A DNA stretch of 64,000 nt from Chloroflexi bacterium HGW-Chloroflexi-10. GTDB taxonomy: Bacteria > Chloroflexota > Anaerolineae > Anaerolineales > Anaerolineaceae. The notes below the pieces were generated by a model that searched no databases, had not been told where the DNA came from, and was given only the letters and a program-made list of their open reading frames with translations. Shown in pieces: positions 24,231-33,400 of the stretch. Location: NCBI GenBank assembly GCA_002840755.1, contig PHBZ01000001.1, positions 124,001 to 188,000 on the forward strand, written 5' to 3'. The first letter of the stretch is position 1. Each line of letters opens with the position of its first letter. The position numbers were made by a program, and so were the translations under genes.

Positions 24231-26147
24231 TTATTTCATACGTTCATTAATAGATTGAAAATACGTGCGCAATTCCGCATGAGGCTGAGTCCCCAACTCT
24301 TCCGATAATATTTTTTCAAGCTGTTTATATAAACGCCGGGCACCGGTTTTATCCTGCAGCGCCATACACGCCTGCATACCTAGCAATACAGCCTGCTCAT
24401 GCCAGGGTTCAATCGTCAACAAACGCCGTACATATTCCAGGGCAGTTGAAAACTGACTGGATTGAATTAACTGCTGTGCATTAAGTAATAACGCCTGTTG
24501 GATCAAAGGAGAAACCCGTTGACGTTCTACAAACAACCATTCGGCAAAGGGGTATTCAGGGAGCAGATCACCTTGAATCGTTTTTAAGGCGTTTTCCCAT
24601 TGTTCCTGGCGGCAGCAGGCATAAAAGTCATGAAGATCTACGCGCGAGCCTTTGGGAATGTGCAGGCCTACCCGTCCGTCTTCCACATACACATAACGCG
24701 AGGGCAAATCCTGTGCGGTAGACTCTGGTTCCAATGCGTGCCGTAGTTTGGAGCAAGCCTGATGAAAAAATGAGCGTGTACTGCCCGGGTCTTTTTCGGG
24801 CCACATGGCTTCGGATATCTGCTCAAACGTCAGTGTGTAACCGGGAGCCAATAATAGCAGAATCAATAACTCATCCGCGCGGCGCTGGCCGAGTACTTTT
24901 TTTTCAATCCTGCGCGTTCCAACCTTAACACGAAAGCCGCCCAACATTTGTACATACAGCGGTTGTGGTGGTACGCTTTGCAAATTCTTCAGAAAAATTG
25001 CAGTACACTGACGCGTTTCGCTATCCACGGCTGACAATCCGGAAGCCAACAATGGATAACTGATTTCTCTTTCTTCATCGAGCAGGAAACTATAGCCTCC
25101 TGCCTGAATTCTGCGCAGGGCCTCCTGCAGGAATGGTCCCGGTGCTTCTTCCATCCCGGCCAGATAAAAATAAGCCTGCGCCAAGTCAAAATTAGCACGC
25201 AGCGTCTTTGCAATTTCTATGGCAGACTTTAAATCCGTAATGGCAGTTGAATGAGCGCCCATTGCCATTGCGGTACGTGCCCGTTCAATCAATGCAATGG
25301 CTTGAAACTGGCGATAATTTAAGCGGACGGTGACGGCAACTGCATCCTCTGCCCAGGCAGCCGCAGCCGGGAAATTTCCCGCATTCCGATAAGTGCGGCA
25401 TAAACCTAAGCGCACTTCCACATTCAGACCGGGGTCTCCTGTAGATTCTGCAATGGAGCGTGCCCGGGTATACAGTATCAGCAGATTTTCTGTGCTTCGA
25501 ATACCTTGCTGTAACCCGGCACGCAAACAGCAATAAAAACCTTCGCCCAAAGAACCAGGCAATACGCTTCGTTCCATCTGGTCGGCTATCTCACCAGCCA
25601 ATTCGTATTGGCCGGTGCTCCAATACACCCAGGCAATATCCGCAAGAGGAAACCAAAGCTCTTCCACTACATTAAGAGACTGGGCCAAAGCCAGGGCCTC
25701 CTTGCCAGCGGCCAGGCACAATTCAAATTGACCTTGCGGCCAATAGATATTGGTGGCCAAACTATGGAGACATTTGTATAAGGCGTAACGGTAATCCAAC
25801 TCACGCGCCAGGTCAGCCGCCTGATGATAATAGACTTCAGCACAGCCAGGATCGCCCTGTTCTGCTGCGCAATTACCCAGGATGCGCAGCGCATCGCAGC
25901 GGGAAAACGAGCTGGCGGGTGCAATCCGGAGCGCCTCTGTCAGCAAAGATTGAGTCTGGTTGTAATGGCCCTGGCGAAAATGAAAATGTGCCAGCCCAAC
26001 AAGGGCGACAGCAACATCAGCCAAATTGCCGGAGTTTTTAGCGGCATTTAATATCAGCGTGGCTCTTTGTAGTGCAGCGCCTACTTCTCCGCTACGCTCC
26101 AATGCCTGGCAGGCTTCAATCTGGTCTGCAATCGATGTTTCTCCCAT
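24231..26147 (-). CDS. TPR / winged-helix / BTAD transcriptional regulator (SARP-like)
   Basis: The 638-residue protein has an N-terminal TPR superhelix (about 1-370; repeated 35-residue helices such as ALVGLAHFHFRQGHYNQTQ and LADIAWVYWSTGQYELAGE). An OmpR-like winged helix follows (about 395-480: VQMLGGFRVKVGTRRIEKK, then FEQISEAMWPEKDPGSTRSFFHQ) and a C-terminal bacterial transcriptional activator (BTAD) domain with more TPR (about 500-636). Typical SARPs carry the HTH at the N-terminus; here the TPR sensor precedes it. It is upstream of the minus-strand surface-protein island and is its most likely regulator. No ATPase domain is present. Confidence 0.88.
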   Translation of the reverse strand: MGETSIADQIEACQALERSGEVGAALQRATLILNAAKNSGNLADVAVALVGLAHFHFRQGHYNQTQSLLTEALRIAPASSFSRCDALRILGNCAAEQGDPGCAEVYYHQAADLARELDYRYALYKCLHSLATNIYWPQGQFELCLAAGKEALALAQSLNVVEELWFPLADIAWVYWSTGQYELAGEIADQMERSVLPGSLGEGFYCCLRAGLQQGIRSTENLLILYTRARSIAESTGDPGLNVEVRLGLCRTYRNAGNFPAAAAWAEDAVAVTVRLNYRQFQAIALIERARTAMAMGAHSTAITDLKSAIEIAKTLRANFDLAQAYFYLAGMEEAPGPFLQEALRRIQAGGYSFLLDEEREISYPLLASGLSAVDSETRQCTAIFLKNLQSVPPQPLYVQMLGGFRVKVGTRRIEKKVLGQRRADELLILLLLAPGYTLTFEQISEAMWPEKDPGSTRSFFHQACSKLRHALEPESTAQDLPSRYVYVEDGRVGLHIPKGSRVDLHDFYACCRQEQWENALKTIQGDLLPEYPFAEWLFVERQRVSPLIQQALLLNAQQLIQSSQFSTALEYVRRLLTIEPWHEQAVLLGMQACMALQDKTGARRLYKQLEKILSEELGTQPHAELRTYFQSINERMK

Positions 26148-26294
26148 GAATTAAATTATACCGGGGAATTTTCATTCATTATGGTTTCACACGAGCTTTA
26201 AATTATGGCTGCTTGTACAAGCAGGCCATACCCAAAAGGAATAACCCGGACAGAGCAAAACTGTCAAATTCCCGGTTTTATTTTTTAAAACCCC

Positions 26295-26358
26295 TTGACA
26301 GTTATGAGAATTCGCGTTATTATATCGTTACGCTGTATACAGTCAAACGATATAACGC
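26295..26358 (+). promoter_or_regulatory. Promoter and dyad operator of the padR gene
   Basis: TTGACA (26295-26300), a 17-nt spacer and TATTAT (26318-26323) form a near-consensus promoter. Downstream, GCGTTAT-TATATCGTT (26314-26329) is mirrored by AACGATATAACGC (26346-26358), and CTGTATACAG lies at the centre (26334-26343). The nested dyads overlap the -10 and start region, as expected for PadR autorepression. Confidence 0.65.
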
Positions 26359-26384
26359 AACACTGAATAAACAAGGACGTATGT

Positions 26385-26708
26385 ATGAATCTGAATAAAT
26401 TTTTACCAATGACCGAAACAACTTATTACATTATGCTCTCTTTACTGGTTCCGCTGCATGGATATGGAATCATGCAGCAGGTGAGAGAACTCAGCAGAGG
26501 CAACGTGGAACTGGCTCCCGGCACCCTGTATGGCGCACTGGAAAATTTAAAAAAACAAAAACTGATCGTTCCGGTATCAGAAGATGGTGAATCGAGGAGA
26601 AAAACCTATCTTCTTACCGATTTAGGAAGGGAAGTATTAACCCTGGAATATGAACGCATGCAGTCGCTTATTTCCGTAAGCACACCAATTTTATATGGAG
26701 AAAAATAA
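26385..26708 (+). CDS. PadR-family transcriptional regulator
   Basis: The 107-residue protein is a PadR winged helix. TTYYIMLSLLVPLHGYGIMQQ is the family N-terminus, ELAPGTLYGALENLKKQKLI the recognition helix and SRRKTYLLTDLGREVL the wing. It has the short form of the family, with one C-terminal dimerisation helix. It should repress its own promoter through the dyad at 26314-26358. The next gene encodes a DUF2812 membrane protein, a pairing seen widely in Firmicutes and Chloroflexota; the PadR gene stop lies inside the ribosome-binding region of that gene, so the two are coupled. Confidence 0.93.
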   Translation: MNLNKFLPMTETTYYIMLSLLVPLHGYGIMQQVRELSRGNVELAPGTLYGALENLKKQKLIVPVSEDGESRRKTYLLTDLGREVLTLEYERMQSLISVSTPILYGEK

Positions 26709-26709
26709 A

Positions 26710-27330
26710 ATGAGTACCATTACTAAAACACACTACCCCATCTTTTTTTCATTTGAAAAAGAAGAACACTGGCTGGAAGAAATGTCTGCCCAGGGTTGGC
26801 ACCTGATCAAAGCCCCTGGCTTTGGCTACACTTTTGCTCAAGGGCAGCCGGAACAGCGCACCTATAAGATCGATTTTCGATATTTCAAGCATAATGAAGA
26901 CCAGGAAGAGTATCTCAGCCTGTTCATGGACAGCGGCTGGAATTATGTAAAACCGGTAAAAAACCAATACAATTATTACTTCTACACTAACCAGGAGGAT
27001 GCCTCAAAAGATATCTTTTCCGATACTACTTCTAAGGCGCAGCGTAATTTGCGCGCCGCCCAATACTCTGCCTACACCATGCTGGCAGTGATGTTGCCGT
27101 ATGCTGCACTCTACCTGAGCGGCACGATTAAACTCAGTGAAATCGGTTATCTTACCCCCGGTTTATGGGAAATGCAGGGAGTGGAATTCACCCAGCACTT
27201 CCTTTTTGAAACACCGTTTGTGTTTTTGCGCGTGGTTACCGCTCTATTTCCGGTTTTTATTGTTCTTTTAACCCTGTTTTTCTATTTGCGCTCATACCGT
27301 TCTTACAAAAACCGGGTAAAATCGTTATAA
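26710..27330 (+). CDS. DUF2812 membrane protein
   Basis: The 206-residue product matches DUF2812. The N-terminal domain (about 1-100) has FFSFEKEEHWLEEMSAQGWHL, GFGYTFAQGQPEQRTYKIDFR and SGWNYVKPVKNQYNYYF. Two hydrophobic segments follow near 115-137 and 168-195, and a basic tail. I start it at the ATG at 26710, with GGAG at 26696-26699; the upstream ATG at 26695 is part of that ribosome site. DUF2812 proteins are almost always encoded next to PadR regulators, and the pair is thought to be a membrane-stress switch, but the biochemical role is not known to me. Confidence 0.9.
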   Translation: MSTITKTHYPIFFSFEKEEHWLEEMSAQGWHLIKAPGFGYTFAQGQPEQRTYKIDFRYFKHNEDQEEYLSLFMDSGWNYVKPVKNQYNYYFYTNQEDASKDIFSDTTSKAQRNLRAAQYSAYTMLAVMLPYAALYLSGTIKLSEIGYLTPGLWEMQGVEFTQHFLFETPFVFLRVVTALFPVFIVLLTLFFYLRSYRSYKNRVKSL

Positions 27331-27346
27331 GAAATTTAAACACCTA

Positions 27347-27389
27347 TATATAAAAAGGTCGCCTAACCGATAGGCGACCTTTTTATATA
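27347..27389. terminator. Bidirectional terminator
   Basis: TATATAAAAAGGTCGCCT (27347-27364) and AGGCGACCTTTTTATATA (27372-27389) are perfect complements with a 7-nt loop. It serves both the DUF2812 gene (plus) and the convergent giant gene (minus). Confidence 0.93.
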
Positions 27390-27401
27390 TTTTTCAATCG
27401 A

Positions 27402-30400
27402 TCAGCGAATTACCAATGGTATAAATATTTTATAGAATACGATCTGAATATTCCAACTATCAGATAGGCTGCCATAATAATCCGTGTTGCCCAGGTATTC
27501 AGCGGTAATTACGTAGTTTCCTAATGGCAGATCAGTAGTATTCATGCTGGCCATACCATTAACCAAAGGTACCGTAGCGTTATAAATCCCATTGATATAA
27601 AATTTTACATTACCTTGTGGATCACCACCGGCGGGGGCGATTGGAGAAACAAGGGCTGTCCATTGTGCCTGTGTTCCAAGAATACTCAAAGGTGAACCAC
27701 TGATAACTACATCTGTATGCGCCTTGATAACTAAGGGCCCGGAAAAAGATTCCGAAGTTGTAGTACCGATAAAGTTAGTATCCCCCAGAACTTCAACATC
27801 TGCCTGTAATACACCGGTGCCAGGTGCGGCGATCTGGCAAATGCCAACCCCATTAACCAGTTCCACTGTGCAGTCTGCTGCCGTATCCTTGATATTCGGT
27901 TGAGAGTCCATCGCTTCATCTACCACCTCATTCAACAATGTAATGGTGATATTTCCGGTTGGGATACCACTACCAGGCGCTTTTACACGTACTTTAGCGG
28001 TTATGACTACCATTTGCCCCATTACTGGACTTTGCGGGTTGAAGGTTACTTCATAGATCTCTGTTTCAGCCGGATTAACAACCGGACCGGTGAACGCAAC
28101 ATTCAAATCCGCACCATAGTTCGCATCGCCTGCATAGGAGGCCGTCAGACTCATTGGGTCAGCTGCAAAAGTGGGGGTAAATTCACAGGTGCCGCTGCCG
28201 TTGGTAAAGACAATATCACATTCATCCACGCCATTGGTCACCGTAACTGTGCCGGAACTGATTTCGGAGTCATCCAATGTGTGCTCAACCGTTACACTCA
28301 AATCGAAGGGTTGACCAACGACCACGGTAGCTGGATCAAATGTTAGTGAAGCAATACGGCTTTCACCTTTGGTAACGTTCGGTCCAGCCAAAGGAGTGGC
28401 GGAACTTTCATTGAAATCGGCATTGCCAGCGTAAATTGCCGTCAAATTGACTCCTGCTGTCGTGGTTGGGGTGATAGCACAACTGCCGCTGCCAGCTGAA
28501 AGGCTGGAAACAGTACAGGAATCCGCTGCATAATACACCGTTACCGAACCGCCAGGAGTACCACTGCCAGGTGCAGCCGCAGCCACATTCACTGTTACAT
28601 TAAAGGGTTCACCCAATTCAACCGTGGCGGGCGAGAAACTACTGATGGTTGTCGTACTGCTGGCTTTATTAACCCGATGTTCATTTTCCAAAACAAATGT
28701 CCCGGCAAGATAATTCTCGTCTCCGCTGTATACAACGGTAATATCATGATCGCCAATAGCGAGCGTACTGATAGTCCCAGTGGCTGCGGTCCCATTTGTG
28801 AGAGCAAAGGTACCCAATGCTGAACTGCCTGCGGTGACAGTGACAGTTCCGGTAGGCTTATTGGCCAGGATATTTTGATTATTGGTATTAACCTGGAATG
28901 TGATCGCCTGGCCAAAAACAGATGGTTCCGCGGATGCAATTGCCGTAATCACCGACACTGCCTTTTCTACTACCTGCGACTCAGGAGAGAGCGCATTATT
29001 GGAAGCAGAAAAATGATCAGTGGGAGTATAACCTGTGGCGGGGTAATTATAATAAGCGGTTACTGTATGCGTACCTACCCATAAAGCATTGTAAATAAGA
29101 ACTTTTTCGGCCTGACCACTGACATTCAACCAAACAGGGGCACCATAATCTACGCCGTCGACTTTAAATTGTACGTAACCTGCTGGCGTTGCATAGCCCG
29201 GATCATCGGTCTCAACCGTAGCGCGCACCGTTACGGATTCACCGTAGGTAATAGGATTGTCCAGTGAAACCACTGTAATTGTTGTAGCAGCAGATACAAC
29301 AGTCTGCGTAATATCGGGTGAGAGACTCTCATCAAAAACCACGTCGCCGGAATAGGAGGCGCGCACATTATGGATTCCCGGCGTCATCGTTACATCTGCG
29401 ACACTTGTTGCTGACCCATTCACCAGCGCAACTGGAGCACCAACTGGCTCATCATCCACATAGAACTGGACGCTTCCACCAGGTTGTCCAATACCACCGG
29501 TGATGGCATTCACTTGGGCCGTGAAAGTTACCGGTTGGCCGTAAACAGAGTCGCTATTTGAGGAACTGATCGCCGTGGTTGTGGATGCACGTAAGATTAT
29601 TGGACCGGCGAACTGACCGGAACTCGGGTTGAAATCAAGACTGCCGTTGTAAGTAGTTGTCAAGTTTGGTTGACCAGGCTGATGGGCAATAAATTCACAG
29701 GTACCGCTACCGTTCACCAGGGTGACTTCACAATTATCCACCCCATTTGAAACAGTCACTGTACCGTTTGGCACACCATTCCCAGGCAAATCAACACCGG
29801 CGCTGACGTTAACCGTAGTTGGCAGACCTACCTCTACAATCCCGGGATCAAAACTCAATGACAAAATTGAGGTATCGGCTTTATCAAAAACAGATCCGGT
29901 CACTGAAGCTGATACAGAACCATTATATATTCCGTCTCCGCTGTAAACCGCTGTCAGATCAGGCTGGCCGACATGATCTAATGTCAACGTACAGAACCCG
30001 CTGCCGGAAACCAGAGAAATCTCACAATCATCCACACCATTGGAAACGGTTACTGTTCCGGTGGGGTCACCGTCTCCGTATGTTTCTGCATCAACGCTCA
30101 CCGCCACTTCAACAGCCTGCCCAACCACAACAGAAAGAGGATCAAATCCATCAATGGTTGTAACGGTATTGGCTTTGGCTACCTGAGGTCCGGCAATGGG
30201 TACAGCCGGGCTGGCATTAAAATTGCTATTCCCAGCGTAAACTGCCGCGAAATTCGGCTGACCGGTGGCCGTTGGAATTAGCTCACAGGTGCCGGCGCCA
30301 TTCACCAGAGTGACTTCACATTCGTCCACCCCATTTGAAACGGTCACAGTACCATCCGGAATACTGACGCTGGGTGCTGCAGCTGCCACTGTGATTGTGA

Positions 30401-33400
30401 CCAAAGCTGGTTGACCCACCACCAATGTCAACGGATCAAATCCGTTAATAGTTGTGGTTGTACTGGCTTTACCAACCAGCGGGCTTTCATCTGATTCAGA
30501 GGTGTCCTGGCTGGAATTAAAGTTGCTGTCACTGCTGTAGATTGCGGTTATCGGAGGTTGGCCGGCCAAACTGGGGATAAGTGCGCAACTGCCGCTGCCG
30601 TTTACCAGGGTCACTTCACATTGATCGACCCCATTACTCACGGTTACGATTCCACCTGGGTCATAGCTGGAAGAAAGTGCACTCACCTCTACGGAAACCT
30701 GGTAGGATTCTCCTGTCACAACTTCACCCTTATCAAAACCTGTAATACTGGTGGTTGTATCTGCTCTTACCACTGTGTGAGCATCCAAAAATTCCACAAT
30801 ATGCGGCGCGTACTGTTCATCACCGCTGTATTGAATGATGATTGTATGGGAACCTACTGATAACGAAGTGGTGGTGGTTGTGACAGCCTGCCCGTTTGCA
30901 TCCAGGCTTAATGCGCCATCAAAAAGAACTCCATCGATCAACATTTGAACCGAGCCGGTAGGAGCTATAAAATTATCGACTGGTGAAATGACGGTAATGG
31001 TAAAGGATACCGGCAATCCCAGTACGGAAAGTTCTTCGGAGGCTTCAACCGTAATTTCGGTTTCTCCTAATCCAATCACCTGAATCAATGGATCTGCCAA
31101 ATTATCAGATGCATTAAAGCGGGTGGAAGGAATATAAACAACTGTAATCTGGTGCTCTCCTACCCATAGGGCTGTATAAGGTAACACTTTTGCTGACTCT
31201 CCGCTGCTATTCAATCCGATCGGTGCACCATAGTTCACCCCATTGACTTTGAACTGTACACTCCCTTCAGGAGTTGCCAGACTCGGATTGCTGGCCGTAA
31301 CAGTGGCAATTACCGTTACTGAGTCACCATAAGGTGCCGGATTTCGGGTTGAAACAAGGGCAATGGACGTATCCGCAGGGATAACTGTCTGGCTAATGTT
31401 TTCAGAAACTTCACCCATAAAATTATCATCGCCTAAATATTCAGCCCGGACCAGGTGAGAGCCTATATCCAGACCGGGTATGCTGACGCTGTGTGCTTCA
31501 CCCGAGGTTAAAGCCACCGGATCGCCAAACAGCGCGTTATCCAGATAGAATTGAACAAAACCAATAGGTAGCCCGGAACCGGGCGGACCCACGCTGACTG
31601 CAGCTGTAAATGAAACCGGTTGTCCATAGACCGATTCAAGATCGGAAGAAGTGATCACAACCACTGTGGGCGCTTTTGATACGGACGGACCAGAAAACAC
31701 GGCGGAAGAAGGGTTGAAATTATCATCGCCGCTGTAGGATGCGTCCAGATCCGGCTGTCCGGGTGCGGTCGCCGTAAAGCTACAGGTACCGATCCCGTTC
31801 TCAAGAGTTATAAGGCAGCTATCCACCCCATTGGAAATGGTTACAGTTCCGGTGGCAGTACCGCTACCAGGCTCATCAACACCCACATTGATTGTTATAT
31901 TCGTGGGCTGGCCCACTACCAGAGTTTCCGGTGAATACACCAGGTCTCTGATACTGGTTTCCGCTTTGAACACATCCGGCCCGGTAATTGGACCAGCCAT
32001 ACTCGGATTAAAATTCACACTGCCGTTGTAAGATGCGGTGAGGTCTGGCATGCCGGGGGCTGTTGGCGTCAATTCACAGGTACCGCTGCCACCCATTAAA
32101 GTGACCTGGCAGGTATTGAAGCCATTGGAGATCGTCACTGTGCCATCCACTGTTCCGCTGCCTGGCTGGTTTACCGCCATAGTGACTGAAACGGTTGTGG
32201 GTTGTCCCACCACCAAATCTTCAGGCAAATAAGTAAAGCTGGTAATCGTTGTGCCGGCTTTATTGACTAAAGGTCCGGTTATAGCGCCAGAAACACTGGG
32301 GTTAAAATGATCGTCGCCGCTGTAAGCTGCGGTCAAATCCGGTTGCCCGATGGCGGATGCAATGAACTCACAGCTTCCATACCCATTCTCCAGGGTCGCC
32401 ACACAGCTATCAGTACCATTGGTGATTTCAACACTACCGCTGGCCGTGCCATTCCCTGGTAAATCTATACCTACTTCAATAGATACGATCGCAGGTTGAC
32501 CTACAACCAATTCTGCGGGGTCATATGTAAAACTGGTGATTGAAGATTCTGCTTTTGTAACATCCGGCCCCGCAATAGACAAATTACTGCTTGCGAAATT
32601 ACTATCGCCGCTATAAGTTGCAGTCAAATCTGGTTGACCCGGCATTGTAGAAGAAAAAATACAACTGGCCTCACCATCCTCCAGAGTAGCCTGACAGGTA
32701 TCCGCCCCATTGGAAATGATTACAGTTCCGGATGCTGTACCGCTGCCTGGCAGGTCCACACCTACACTAAAATTTACCAGTGTTGGCTGACCCACTACTA
32801 ACTCTGTGGGTAAATAGGTAAATGCAGTAATACTGGTTTCAGCTTTATTAACCAACGGTCCGGGTACTGCACCGGAAGAAGTGGCATTAAAGTTTGTATC
32901 GCCGCTGTATACCGCACTCAAATCCGGCTGGCCGGGAGCAGTGGGCGTAAAGCTACAGGTACCACTGCCATTATCCAAAGTTACCTGGCAATTGTTTGTA
33001 CCATTGCTGACTTCAACTGTACCCGTAGCGGTGCCACTTCCTGGCAAATCAACTTCTACAACAATGTTCACAATTGCAGGTTGCCCAACAACCAATTCCT
33101 GAGGATTCGTTGTAAAAGTGATGATAGAGGTATCGGCCTTAATTACAGCCGGCCCTGGAATTGCATTTGAAACAGAACCATTAAAATGATTGTTTCCACT
33201 ATACGTAGCTGTTAAATTAGGCTGACCTGGTGCTGAAGGCACTAATGCACAACTTCCACTGCCGGCGGATAAAGTAGCAACGCAGCTGTCTGTACCATTA
33301 CTGATGGTTACGTCACCTTCGGGTATACCAACGCCCGGGGCTGCTACCAGCACATTTACAGAAACAGTCGTTGCCTCACCGACTACCAGGTCTAAGGGTG

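Larger units (their letters stand above)
23859..24249. repeat. Segmental duplication, copy 2 (pairs with 18841-19246)
   Basis: This is the second copy of the roughly 400-nt segment: small-gene body, leader with TGACAGGTTTGTGTCA palindrome, hairpin terminator and the last codons of the regulator gene. Here the regulator continues intact to the right, so this is likely the parental copy. Confidence 0.85.
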
